Assembly: GCA_964540005.1 (NCBI GenBank) | Contig: CAZILN010000158.1 | Coordinates: forward strand, 1 to 7,290 | Source: CAZILN01 sp964540005 | GTDB taxonomy: Bacteria > Bacteroidota > Bacteroidia > Bacteroidales > SM23-62 | Direction of reading: 5' to 3' | Length of the DNA: 7,290 bases | In this document: positions 1 to 7,290 of the stretch, one piece after another | Numbering within the stretch: position 1 is the first letter of the stretch | Layout: the number at the start of each line of letters is the position of its first letter | The notes under the pieces: model-generated | The model's input: the letters and a program-made list of their open reading frames with translations, nothing else | What the model was told of the DNA's origin: nothing | The model's database searches: none | Translations under genes and position numbers: made by a program

Positions 1-1062
1 GCCACCACACATATAATGAGCAGCCGGTACCACGGGGATCATGTCTTTGCAGATATCTATACCAATCGACAGACACTTTTCATAGATATTCGGGAAATGT
101 TTCTTCAATTCTGATGGATCTTTTGCAGTAGCATCGAGATAAACAAAATCATGGCCCCTGGTTTTCATTTCATTATCAATGGCACGGGCTACGATATCAC
201 GGGAAGCCAGGCTGCCCCGCTCATCGTATTTTTTCATGAATTTCTTACCGTCCTGTGTCCTAAGGATAGCCCCGAATCCCCTCAGCGCTTCAGTGATCAG
301 GTAGGAAGGCCGTTCTCCCGGATTATACAGCGAAGTGGGGTGGAACTGCACAAATTCCATGTTCTCCAGGACCCCCTTGGCCCTGTAGACCATGGCCATG
401 CCATCACCTGTGGCAACCGGAGGGTTTGTTGTAGTATGATAAAGGTTCCCGACGCCGCCGGTAGCTAATAAGGTATTTTTAGCCAGGATAGTTATAAGGT
501 TCTCTGAACCAAGGTTCAGCACGTAGGCCCCATGGCATTGAATCTCAGTGGAATAACGCTTCACCAGGAATCCAAGGTGGTGCTGTGTGATAAGGTCCAC
601 GGCAAAATGATCCTCCAGTACCTCAATATCAGGATGATTACGTACCTTGTCGGAAAGGGCCCGCTGGATTTCGAAGCCTGTATTGTCTTTGTGGTGAAGT
701 ATCCTCTTTTCCGAATGGCCCCCTTCCCTGGCCAGGTCAAATTCCCCGTTTGACTTCCTGTCAAAATTGGCACCCCAGTTGATCAGTTCTTCAATTTGTT
801 TGGGTGCCTCCTTAACCACCATCTCTACGACCTCCCTGTTGCACAGCCCATCACCTGCCTTTAACGTGTCTTCAATATGACTGAGATATGTATCAGGCTC
901 ATAGGTTACTGCTGCTATACCACCCTGCGCCAGCCGGGTATTTGTCTCTTCAATCTTTGACTTGGACACTATACATACTTTACCGTGGCCTGCAGCCTTC
1001 AGGGCAAAACTCAGTCCCCCGAGTCCGGATCCTATAACCAGAAAATCTACTTTCTTCTTCAT
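1..1062 (-). CDS. nadB: L-aspartate oxidase, 3'-truncated by window edge
   Basis: This is an FAD-dependent L-aspartate oxidase, which oxidises L-aspartate to iminoaspartate in the first step of de novo NAD synthesis and hands the product to quinolinate synthase (NadA). My translation of the minus strand gives 354 residues from the ATG at 1062-1060, with no stop before base 1. The protein starts MKKKVDFLVIGSGLGG, whose GxGxxG dinucleotide-binding loop lies at residues 11-16. AQGGIAAV follows at 45-52. REGGHS at 112-117 matches the NadB substrate region. FHPT carries His241, SRDIVARA carries Arg288 and PAAHY carries His349; these align with known NadB active-site residues. The histidine that binds FAD covalently in SdhA/FrdA just before AQGG is absent (TNTRL instead), which favours NadB over succinate dehydrogenase. 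Family members are about 520-540 residues, so roughly one third, including the helical C-terminal domain, lies beyond the left edge. It is divergent from glyQS, with a promoter candidate just upstream. The call is firm. Confidence 0.95.
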   Translation of the reverse strand, partial: MKKKVDFLVIGSGLGGLSFALKAAGHGKVCIVSKSKIEETNTRLAQGGIAAVTYEPDTYLSHIEDTLKAGDGLCNREVVEMVVKEAPKQIEELINWGANFDRKSNGEFDLAREGGHSEKRILHHKDNTGFEIQRALSDKVRNHPDIEVLEDHFAVDLITQHHLGFLVKRYSTEIQCHGAYVLNLGSENLITILAKNTLLATGGVGNLYHTTTNPPVATGDGMAMVYRAKGVLENMEFVQFHPTSLYNPGERPSYLITEALRGFGAILRTQDGKKFMKKYDERGSLASRDIVARAIDNEMKTRGHDFVYLDATAKDPSELKKHFPNIYEKCLSIGIDICKDMIPVVPAAHYMCGG

Positions 1063-1079
1063 GTTCGTTTAATCTACTG

Positions 1080-1113
1080 CAAAGATAGTAAGATCAGGCT
1101 ATTTGAAACCAAA
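1080..1113 (-). promoter_or_regulatory. Candidate Bacteroidota-type promoter for nadB
   Basis: Read on the minus strand, TATCTTTG (bases 1087-1080) is an exact match to the Bacteroidota -7 consensus TAnnTTTG. A TTTG at 1113-1110 lies 22 bases upstream, close to the usual 19-21 base spacing of the -33 element. A start of transcription a few bases past the -7 box would give a leader of only about 10-13 nt before the nadB ATG. The boxes are seen directly; promoter activity is inferred. Confidence 0.5.
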
Positions 1114-1142
1114 CAGTAATGTATTTATAAGCATAATTTATT

Positions 1143-1150
1143 TACATTTG
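1143..1150 (+). promoter_or_regulatory. Candidate -7 promoter element for glyQS-yfhO
   Basis: TACATTTG matches the Bacteroidota -7 consensus TAnnTTTG exactly and ends 28 bases before the glyQS ATG. It sits in an A/T-rich stretch. No good TTTG is found at the expected -33 position (about 1117-1123 reads TAATGTA), so the match is one-sided. If real, it would drive glyQS and, because of the 10-bp gap, probably yfhO as well. It lies back-to-back with the nadB promoter candidate without overlapping it. Confidence 0.4.
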
Positions 1151-1178
1151 TCCTTCAACAATTTCAAAGTATCGCTAT

Positions 1179-2735
1179 ATGGCACAGGAAGATGCCTTTA
1201 AAAAACTGATTGCTCACGCCAAGGAATACGGGTTTATTTTTCCATCCAGTGAGATCTATGACGGTCTCAGTGCTGTTTATGATTACGGTCAGAATGGTGT
1301 GGAGCTCAAGAACAATATCAAGAGGTACTGGTGGGAAGCCATGGTAAACATGAATGAGAACATCGCAGGGATCGATTCAGCGATTTTTATGCATCCGACT
1401 ATCTGGAAAGCCTCCGGTCATGTGGATGCATTTAACGATCCGCTTATCGATAACAGGGACAGCAAAAAGAGGTACCGTGCCGACCAGCTGATTGAAGATC
1501 ACCTGGCAAAGATAGAAAGCAAGATTAGTAAGGAGGTTCAGAAGGCAGCAAAACGGTTCGGGGATAGTTTCGATGAAGCAATGTTCAGGGAGACCAATCC
1601 AAGGATACTTGACAATCAGAAAAAGTATAATGAACTGCACAAACGTTTCGTAGCGGCCCTGGAAAATGACGATCTAGGCGAAATCAAACAGATTATTCTT
1701 GACTGTGAGATTTCCGATCCTGAATCCGGTTCCAGGAACTGGACAGATGTCAGGCAGTTCAACCTGATGTTCTCAACCAAACTGGGCTCAGTAAGTGAGG
1801 AAGCCAATACCATTTACCTGAGGCCTGAAACGGCTCAGGGTATTTTTGTCAATTACCTGAATGTCCAGAAATCAGGCCGCATGAAGATCCCTTTCGGGAT
1901 CGCCCAGATAGGAAAAGCATTCAGGAACGAAATAGTGGCCCGCCAGTTCATTATGAGGATGCGGGAATTCGAACAGATGGAGATGCAATTCTTCATAAGG
2001 CCAGGAGAGGAAATGAAATGGTTTGAACACTGGAAAGAAAAGCGTATGCAATGGCACAAAGCCATGAACCTTGGCAATGACAAGTATCGTTTCCATGATC
2101 ATGATAAACTGGCTCATTACGCTAATGCTGCCACGGATATTGAATTTGAGTTCCCCATCGGGTTCAGGGAGATAGAGGGTATTCATTCGCGGACAGATTT
2201 TGACCTGGATCAGCACCAGAAATACTCGAATAAGAAGATACAATATTTTGATAACGAAACCAGTGAGAGCTTTGTTCCCTATGTGGTAGAAACATCTATC
2301 GGACTTGACAGAACATTTCTTTCAGTAATCTCCAGTACGTACACTGAGGAACAAATTGAAAAAGAGGACGGCAGTCCGGACCAGCGGGCAGTAATGAAGA
2401 TCCCTCCCACCCTTGCACCGGTCAAGGCAGCAGTCCTGCCGCTGGTTAAAAAGGACGGATTACCCGAAGTTGCCCGGAAGATCATGAATGAGCTTAAGTT
2501 CGATTTCAACTGCCAGTACGAGGAAAAAGATTCGATTGGAAGGCGTTACCGCAGGCAGGATGCCATCGGTACTCCTTTCTGTATAACAGTTGATCATCAG
2601 ACGGCCGGAGATAATACCGTCACCATCCGTTACCGGGATTCAATGAAGCAGGAACGCATCCCCATCGATAAGGTTAATGGTATCATAAATGAAAAAGTAA
2701 GTATGAGAATACTCCTCGAACAATTATCAGACTAA
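1179..2735 (+). CDS. glyQS: Glycine--tRNA ligase, single-chain dimeric type (class II)
   Basis: This cytoplasmic class II aminoacyl-tRNA synthetase attaches glycine to tRNA-Gly using ATP. It is the homodimeric type (often named glyS or glyQS), not the separate alpha and beta subunits found in many other bacteria. Its 518 residues show the family landmarks in order: FPSSEIYDGL (21-30), ELKNNIKRYWW (42-52), HPTIWKASGHVDAF (72-85), YLRPETAQGIF (213-223), motif 2 FRNEI with REFEQMEMQFF (248-272), SRTDFDL (337-343), motif 3 GLDRTFLS (375-382), then a C-terminal anticodon-binding domain from about 412 (LAPVKAAVLPL) with GRRYRRQDAIGTPF (454-467). Residues about 105-175 form a charged, probably helical stretch some 40 residues longer than in shorter relatives such as the Staphylococcus enzyme as I remember it. 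The Cys pairs that some GlyRS use for zinc are absent (DNRDSKKRYR at 91-100, DPESGSRNW at 180-188). The ATG at 1179 places the conserved N-terminus correctly; no Shine-Dalgarno is seen. Confidence 0.97.
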   Translation: MAQEDAFKKLIAHAKEYGFIFPSSEIYDGLSAVYDYGQNGVELKNNIKRYWWEAMVNMNENIAGIDSAIFMHPTIWKASGHVDAFNDPLIDNRDSKKRYRADQLIEDHLAKIESKISKEVQKAAKRFGDSFDEAMFRETNPRILDNQKKYNELHKRFVAALENDDLGEIKQIILDCEISDPESGSRNWTDVRQFNLMFSTKLGSVSEEANTIYLRPETAQGIFVNYLNVQKSGRMKIPFGIAQIGKAFRNEIVARQFIMRMREFEQMEMQFFIRPGEEMKWFEHWKEKRMQWHKAMNLGNDKYRFHDHDKLAHYANAATDIEFEFPIGFREIEGIHSRTDFDLDQHQKYSNKKIQYFDNETSESFVPYVVETSIGLDRTFLSVISSTYTEEQIEKEDGSPDQRAVMKIPPTLAPVKAAVLPLVKKDGLPEVARKIMNELKFDFNCQYEEKDSIGRRYRRQDAIGTPFCITVDHQTAGDNTVTIRYRDSMKQERIPIDKVNGIINEKVSMRILLEQLSD

Positions 2736-2745
2736 TCCATCAACA

Positions 2746-5256
2746 ATGAGAAAAGTACTGCTTGATTTTGCAAAGTCCCATCTGGTTGTCGTACTGGTAT
2801 TTATCGGGATAAGCCTGGCCTATTTCAGTCCGCTCCTGGAAGGGAAGGTGCTGCAGCAATCAGATATGACACAGGTCCAGGGCATGTCACGGGAACTTAC
2901 TGAATTTCATGAAGAAACCGGTGAATATTCCCAGTGGACCAACTCCATGTTTTCAGGCATGCCCGCTTTTCATGTAGGTACAACCGGTGCCAAACGCACT
3001 ATTTATACCTACCTGGCAGAGATCATGAGGTTTGGCAGCAGTTTTATCAGTCCTTTTGGAGTTTTCATGCTCCTTTTACTCGGGTTTTATATCCTTCTGC
3101 TTTCAATGCGCCTCAATCACTGGCTGAGTGCCATCGGTGCTTTTGCATTTGCTTTTTCTTCCTATAATATGATCATTGTTGAAGTCGGGCATATCAATAA
3201 GGCCTATGCCATTGCTTTCATGGCCCCGGTTATTGCGGGGATCCTGCTTACCTACAGGGGCAAACACCTGATCGGCGGCCTGGTTTTTATACTTGGACTG
3301 GGTCTTGAGTTGTACAGCAACCACCTGCAGATCACTTACTACCTGCTGATCATATCCCTTGTGATTGTGGTGACCAAGCTGGTGTATTCACTGAAGGAAA
3401 AAGAACTCAGGAAATTTCTGACTGCAACCGGCATTCTCATTGTTGCTGCCATAATAGCCGTACTTCCGAATATTTCCAGTCTCTGGGTCAACTATGAAAT
3501 ATCCAAACAAAGCATGCGCGGGAACCCTGAACTAACAATGGACCAGGAAAACCAGACATCCGGTCTTGATAAGGATTATGCCCTGGGATGGAGCTACGGG
3601 AGAGCTGAGGCATTCTCGCTGATGATTCCCTACGTTAAAGGGGGCAAAACTTCCCGTCTCGGAGAAAATAAAAACGCCATCGAGAAGGTTGATCCGCAGT
3701 ACCGGGAGGCCGTAGGTAACCAGAACCATTACTGGGGTGCCAAGGCCACTACTTCCGGTGACAACTATTCAGGGGCCATTGTTGTCTTCTTTTTCGTTTT
3801 CGGATTGCTTGTCTTCAAAGGCAGCCTGCGCTGGTGGATACTGATTACAACAAGCCTTTCCATATTACTGTCCTGGGGTAATAATCTGCCCGGACTGTCT
3901 TATTTTTTCCTGGATCATGTTCCCTTATACAATAAATTCAGGACCGTAGAGATGACACTGGTCATTGCCTGTTTCAACATCCCCCTTCTTGCCTTCCTGG
4001 CTATTGACCGTATTCAAAGGGAGCCCGATATAATAACAAAAAATAAGAAAAAATTACTTATCGCTTTTGGCCTGACCGGTGGCCTGTCCCTGGTCTTCTA
4101 CCTGATACCTGATCTGTTCAGCTTTTTCACCGAACAGGAAAAGCAAATTTTCAATCAGCAACTGGCAGGTGCAGAACCCGGATATGCAGCCCAGTTCAGG
4201 GCTTTCACCGATGAACTGGAAACCGCCCGTAAGTATATCTTCCGCTATGATGCCATCCGCAGCTTTTTCTTCATTGCGGCCGCCTTTCTGCTTACCTGGT
4301 TCTACGCTAATAAAAAGCTGAAACTGGCATACTTTATTGCCGGACTCGGGTTCTTTATTCTAATCGATATGTGGATGGTAGATAAGAGATATCTGAATAA
4401 TGATAATTTCCTTACCAAAAGGCAAAAACAAAACATTATTTCCAGAACTCCGGCTGATGATTTCATTCTGCAGGACCCCGATATGCATTACAGGGTGGTA
4501 AACCTGACAAAGTCACCCTGGAATGATGCCACTACATCATATTATCATAAATCGATAGGCGGTTACCACGGGGCCAAATTGCGCAGGTACCAGGACCTGA
4601 TCGAGTTCTACATTTCTCCCGGACTCCAGTCCATAATCGGAACGCTCAACACCCAGCCCAGCATTGCACAGCTTGATTCTGTCCTGGCCCGCCAGCAGGT
4701 ACTGAATATGATCAATACCAAATACATTATTTACAACCCTTCTGCACAGCCGATTACTAACCTCCGTGCCATGGGCCATGCATGGATTGTCAATGATGTC
4801 AAAATAGTCAATAATGCGGACGAAGAGATCACAGCCCTGTCTGCTAATAATCTCGGTGATGTGGCGATTGTTGATAAGCGGTTTACAGAGCTGATCCCTG
4901 ATGACCTCCCACATAATGAACCCAAAGGAACGGTAAAGCTGACCGAATACCGGCCCAATTACCTGTCATACCAGGCCGAACTTGATCAGAAATCACTGGT
5001 TCTCTTTTCGGATGTTTATTATGAGGGGGGATGGAATGCCTTTATCGATGGCAAACCCGTACCTCATTTTCGGGCCAATTATATACTACGGGCTCTGCCC
5101 GTTGAAGCCGGGGATCATATGATAGAATTCAGGTTCGAATTCAAACCCTTTGAACTGGGTGAAAAAATCTCCATGGCAGGTTCCATTCTGGTCCTGATTA
5201 CATTACTTGCCGGATCAGGCTACCAGTTTTATCTTTCGGTATATAAAAAACCTTAA
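2746..5256 (+). CDS. YfhO family polytopic membrane protein, putative GT-C glycosyltransferase
   Basis: This is an 836-residue integral membrane protein of the YfhO family. In Bacillus subtilis, YfhO is linked to sugar modification of lipoteichoic acid from a lipid-linked donor; the Bacteroidota substrate is not known to me. By hydropathy I count about 14 membrane segments: near 12-30, 102-121, 126-144, 153-170, 174-190, 195-213, 225-243, 341-357, 361-377, 402-420, 436-454, 506-521, 526-545 and a last one at 811-828. The first outer loop carries QQSDMTQ (37-43), with Asp40 where GT-C enzymes usually keep a catalytic acidic residue, then FSGMPAFHVG (69-78). GHINKAYAIAFMAP (148-161) is another family-like block. 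A loop of about 95 residues follows segment 7. A soluble domain of about 265 residues (546-810), probably periplasmic, precedes the last segment and ends in a beta-rich part (GGWNAFIDGKPVPHF, 761-775). It starts 10 bp after glyQS and is probably co-transcribed. The family call is firm; the enzymatic role is inferred. Confidence 0.9.
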   Translation: MRKVLLDFAKSHLVVVLVFIGISLAYFSPLLEGKVLQQSDMTQVQGMSRELTEFHEETGEYSQWTNSMFSGMPAFHVGTTGAKRTIYTYLAEIMRFGSSFISPFGVFMLLLLGFYILLLSMRLNHWLSAIGAFAFAFSSYNMIIVEVGHINKAYAIAFMAPVIAGILLTYRGKHLIGGLVFILGLGLELYSNHLQITYYLLIISLVIVVTKLVYSLKEKELRKFLTATGILIVAAIIAVLPNISSLWVNYEISKQSMRGNPELTMDQENQTSGLDKDYALGWSYGRAEAFSLMIPYVKGGKTSRLGENKNAIEKVDPQYREAVGNQNHYWGAKATTSGDNYSGAIVVFFFVFGLLVFKGSLRWWILITTSLSILLSWGNNLPGLSYFFLDHVPLYNKFRTVEMTLVIACFNIPLLAFLAIDRIQREPDIITKNKKKLLIAFGLTGGLSLVFYLIPDLFSFFTEQEKQIFNQQLAGAEPGYAAQFRAFTDELETARKYIFRYDAIRSFFFIAAAFLLTWFYANKKLKLAYFIAGLGFFILIDMWMVDKRYLNNDNFLTKRQKQNIISRTPADDFILQDPDMHYRVVNLTKSPWNDATTSYYHKSIGGYHGAKLRRYQDLIEFYISPGLQSIIGTLNTQPSIAQLDSVLARQQVLNMINTKYIIYNPSAQPITNLRAMGHAWIVNDVKIVNNADEEITALSANNLGDVAIVDKRFTELIPDDLPHNEPKGTVKLTEYRPNYLSYQAELDQKSLVLFSDVYYEGGWNAFIDGKPVPHFRANYILRALPVEAGDHMIEFRFEFKPFELGEKISMAGSILVLITLLAGSGYQFYLSVYKKP

Positions 5257-6017
5257 ATCCTTCTGTGCTTTAAATAAAAATTCAGCAGGCGGGCACCAAA
5301 AATAAAATGCCTGAAGAAAGTAGGTATGAATCCGTAATACATGGTCATAATGGCAAACCTTTCTTTGAGTCCCTGCCTGACCTTTGTCCGTGACAACCCC
5401 CCTTCAAGGAATTTCGACAGCACCAAGCCGGTGTTGTGAATGACGGAAGAATTTTTTGCCGCACGAATCACCCAATCGACATCTGAGGAGATCCGGTAGT
5501 TCAGATTGTATTCAGGGGCAATCTCTCTTCTGACAATAATGGATTGATGGCAGACCAGCATCCCCTGCCGGAAACTTTTCCATGTCATGTGATCGGGTGG
5601 TTTTAACCGCCTGTCGCCAATTTCATTACCGTCAGCATCAATGATCATCGTACCACCATACATAATATCGGCCTTATAATCAGCACTCTTCATGATCAAT
5701 TCCAGCATATCCTCCGAGAATATCCGATCCCCTGAATTCACAAACCAGACATATTCTCCTGATGCCATTCTCAATCCCTTATTCATGGCATCATATAATC
5801 CCTTATCCGGGTCACTGGTCCATTTGCTAATCCTGTTTTCATATTTTTTAATAATATCAAGAGTACCGTCATCAGATTTCCCGTCAACAATTATATATTC
5901 CAGGCTGGGGTATGTCTGATCAATCACGCTCAGGATGGTTTTTTCAATATAATCCCTGTCATTATATACTATCGTAATAATTGAAACAAGTGGCTCATTT
6001 AATATAGCATGGTTCAT
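5253..6017 (-). CDS. Family 2 glycosyltransferase (WcaE-like, GT-A fold)
   Basis: This cytoplasmic or membrane-associated glycosyltransferase of 254 residues probably adds one sugar from a nucleotide-sugar donor to a growing lipid-linked polysaccharide unit. The N-terminal GT2 signature is clear: VSIITIVYND (11-20) and EYIIVDGKSDDGT (40-52), the nucleotide-binding half. SDPDKGLYDAMNKG (68-81) follows, and then YVWFVNSGD (89-97), where NSGD stands in for the DXD metal-binding motif, as is usual in WcaE-like members. CHQSIIVRRE (156-165) and SSDVDW (177-182) mark the acceptor side and likely contain the catalytic acid. No transmembrane helix is obvious; the basic, hydrophobic C-terminus (about 228-254) could rest on the membrane. 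The ATG at 6017 follows the flippase stop by 10 bp, so the two genes are likely one transcript read from beyond the right edge. The donor sugar and linkage cannot be told from sequence. The stop codon interlocks with that of convergent yfhO. Confidence 0.93.
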   Translation of the reverse strand: MNHAILNEPLVSIITIVYNDRDYIEKTILSVIDQTYPSLEYIIVDGKSDDGTLDIIKKYENRISKWTSDPDKGLYDAMNKGLRMASGEYVWFVNSGDRIFSEDMLELIMKSADYKADIMYGGTMIIDADGNEIGDRRLKPPDHMTWKSFRQGMLVCHQSIIVRREIAPEYNLNYRISSDVDWVIRAAKNSSVIHNTGLVLSKFLEGGLSRTKVRQGLKERFAIMTMYYGFIPTFFRHFIFGARLLNFYLKHRRI

Positions 6018-6027
6018 CTGAGTGATC

Positions 6028-7290
6028 TTAGGATTTTCTTATATTCCTGATATTTGTAATCCATTTCCCGGGATGATTCCATTTGTTCCATAAGCCCCTG
6101 ATCTTCTCGAGCTCAATCTCTTCATAAAATCCAAAGGGATACAAAATCAAAGGAAAGGCAACAATTATCAACGTTTTTATGATCAGCCGAAGAAGGAGGC
6201 TCCAGTCATCAATGACCAGGCTGCACAAATACAGCGCCAGTGCAACCAGCATCATCAGGAATACCTTTTTCAGTTCATATGGAATCCTGTAATATTTCTG
6301 GGCATACAGGTAGATAACGGCAAAGAAAACGATCTGTGAAATGAGGGTGGCTACGGCAGCCCCCATTATCCCAAAGAACGGGATCATCAAAAGGTTCAAT
6401 CCAAGATTCATCGCTGCAATTACCATAATCACCCCTCCGATGATACCAGTCCTTTTTGTAATCTGTAATCCTATCATGGAGGTATCCTTCAGCATCCCGA
6501 ACAGGATGGAGAAAGAAATGACCGGTATGATCACATAAGATTCCCAATAGGCTGTACCGGTAGCAAAAACCTTTATAATCTCCTTGCTGAAAAGCGACAT
6601 CCCCAGCACACAAATGGCCACCACGAAAGTAAAATAAGTCATTAGCTTGGAATAAAAGCGTTTATTATCAGGTTGGTTCATCATCTGGAAGATCATCGGG
6701 AGGATGGCCAGCTGAATAGAGGCAACCACAATGATCTTAATCGTATTAGCTATCCTGAAACCAAGACTGTAACGGGCTACATCCTCAAGTTCACGCAGGA
6801 AGTTCAGGGTATATCTATCAAATAAAGACAGAAGGATGCCTGAGATGGATCCAAGTATAAGAGGAATGCTGTAATTGAACATTTTCATAAGCACGGCAAA
6901 CTCCAGCCTTAAGACGGTATTCCTGATGATGTAAACGGATAAGGACAGGAGAAAAAATATCCCGCCTATAATCTGTGCCAGGTAGATCCCGTCCAATCCT
7001 TTGCCATAACCAACCACAAAAAGGATGGTGAAACCAAGGGTGACCAATAGTTTCAAGACACTGGTGATTGTATAAAGAGTGGGCCTGGATTGCAGTCTAA
7101 GCAAGACCTGCGGCCCCTGTCCAAGCACCTGCAGGGCAGCCGACACATACATAAGCATAAACAGGCCGGCATATCTGGAGGTATTGAATAATAATTCGGA
7201 GATGGATGTTCTGAATGGGCATATTAGCGAAAACAACAACACAGAGAGAAGTAACTGGAAAAAAAGAACCGTGAAAAACATGGTCTTCTG
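6028..7290 (-). CDS. Oligosaccharide flippase family protein (Wzx-like), 5'-truncated by window edge
   Basis: This looks like a polysaccharide-unit flippase of the MOP superfamily (Wzx/RfbX type), which moves undecaprenyl-linked oligosaccharides across the inner membrane. The reading frame is open to base 7290 (three residues, QKT, precede the Met at 7281), and the visible 420 residues are short of the usual 470-500 or so; the true start and first membrane helices therefore lie outside the window, and the Met at 7281 is probably internal. About 11-12 hydrophobic segments are visible. Counting from that Met, the main ones lie near 2-21, 36-55, 74-93, 98-118, 136-155, 180-198, 215-232, 248-265, 280-300, 305-326, 338-357 and 365-383. 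Family-like blocks include LLRLQSRPTLYTI (60-72), and FDRYTLNF (154-161) followed by YSLGFRIANT (171-180). The C-terminus is basic. It lies 10 bp upstream of the glycosyltransferase, as expected inside a surface polysaccharide cluster. The substrate cannot be inferred. Confidence 0.9.
   Translation of the reverse strand, partial: QKTMFFTVLFFQLLLSVLLFSLICPFRTSISELLFNTSRYAGLFMLMYVSAALQVLGQGPQVLLRLQSRPTLYTITSVLKLLVTLGFTILFVVGYGKGLDGIYLAQIIGGIFFLLSLSVYIIRNTVLRLEFAVLMKMFNYSIPLILGSISGILLSLFDRYTLNFLRELEDVARYSLGFRIANTIKIIVVASIQLAILPMIFQMMNQPDNKRFYSKLMTYFTFVVAICVLGMSLFSKEIIKVFATGTAYWESYVIIPVISFSILFGMLKDTSMIGLQITKRTGIIGGVIMVIAAMNLGLNLLMIPFFGIMGAAVATLISQIVFFAVIYLYAQKYYRIPYELKKVFLMMLVALALYLCSLVIDDWSLLLRLIIKTLIIVAFPLILYPFGFYEEIELEKIRGLWNKWNHPGKWITNIRNIRKS

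Noticed and set aside
151..753. Plus-strand open frames of 105 and 73 codons opposite nadB
   Set aside because: They lie antisense to a strongly conserved NadB reading frame, their products resemble no family I know, and they have no promoter or ribosome-binding context. They are shadows of nadB.
1102..1168. Inverted pair TTTGAAA (1102-1108) and TTTCAAA (1162-1168) in the nadB-glyQS gap
   Set aside because: The arms are 7 bases of A/T-rich sequence separated by 53 bases, which is easily expected by chance; no second copy suggests an operator.
1872..2243. Minus-strand open frame of 123 codons inside glyQS
   Set aside because: It is antisense to the catalytic core of GlyRS (motif 2 region), has no recognisable domain and looks low in coding character. 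It is a shadow frame.
4537..4914. Minus-strand open frame of 125 codons inside yfhO
   Set aside because: It is antisense to the YfhO soluble domain, with no family resemblance or start context.
5284..5314. Possible terminator hairpin after yfhO (CAGGC paired with GCCTG)
   Set aside because: The stem is only about 5 bp with a loop of about 18 bases and no T-run follows, and it lies inside the glycosyltransferase coding sequence.
5725..5737. NSGD instead of a DXD motif in the family 2 glycosyltransferase
   Set aside because: WcaE-like GT2 enzymes commonly carry N-x-G-D at this place, so it does not suggest a dead enzyme.
6275..6613. Minus-strand open frame of 112 codons overlapping the flippase in another frame
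   Set aside because: It is same-strand but out of frame with a clear membrane protein. Its composition is rich in Cys, His and Asp and resembles a frame-shifted reading rather than a real protein.
7279..7281. ATG at 7281 as the true start of the flippase
   Set aside because: The frame stays open to the window edge, and the protein from this Met would lack the usual first membrane helices of the family; an internal Met in a truncated gene fits better.

Overview
The window looks like ordinary chromosomal DNA from a member of the Bacteroidota, probably a Bacteroidales or related lineage. The reasons are the long Bacteroidota-type YfhO protein, the single-chain glycyl-tRNA synthetase, the lack of Shine-Dalgarno sequences before the visible starts, and two matches to the Bacteroidota -7 promoter element TAnnTTTG in the one real intergenic gap. 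This placement is an inference from sequence style, not a database result.

Layout: bases 1-1062 (minus strand) hold the N-terminal two thirds of L-aspartate oxidase (nadB), which runs off the left edge. A 116-bp gap (1063-1178) separates it from a divergent plus-strand pair: glycyl-tRNA synthetase (glyQS, 1179-2735) and, after only 10 bp, a large YfhO-family polytopic membrane protein (2746-5256). A convergent minus-strand pair then fills the right side: an oligosaccharide flippase (Wzx-like), which enters from beyond base 7290 and ends at 6028, followed after 10 bp by a family 2 glycosyltransferase (6017-5253). The stop codons of yfhO and the glycosyltransferase interlock in the palindrome TTAA (5253-5256).

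Function: nadB starts de novo NAD synthesis and glyQS charges tRNA-Gly; both are housekeeping genes. The flippase and the glycosyltransferase look like the downstream end of a surface polysaccharide (O-antigen, capsule or exopolysaccharide) cluster that continues past the right edge. YfhO proteins are predicted GT-C-type glycosyltransferases acting on lipid-linked sugars outside the membrane, so three of the five genes fit a cell-envelope glycan theme, although YfhO lies on the other strand and in the other transcription unit.

Coding sequence covers nearly everything. I found no mobile element, CRISPR array, RNA gene, riboswitch or convincing terminator. I found no evidence for a previously undescribed system; the findings below are modest.
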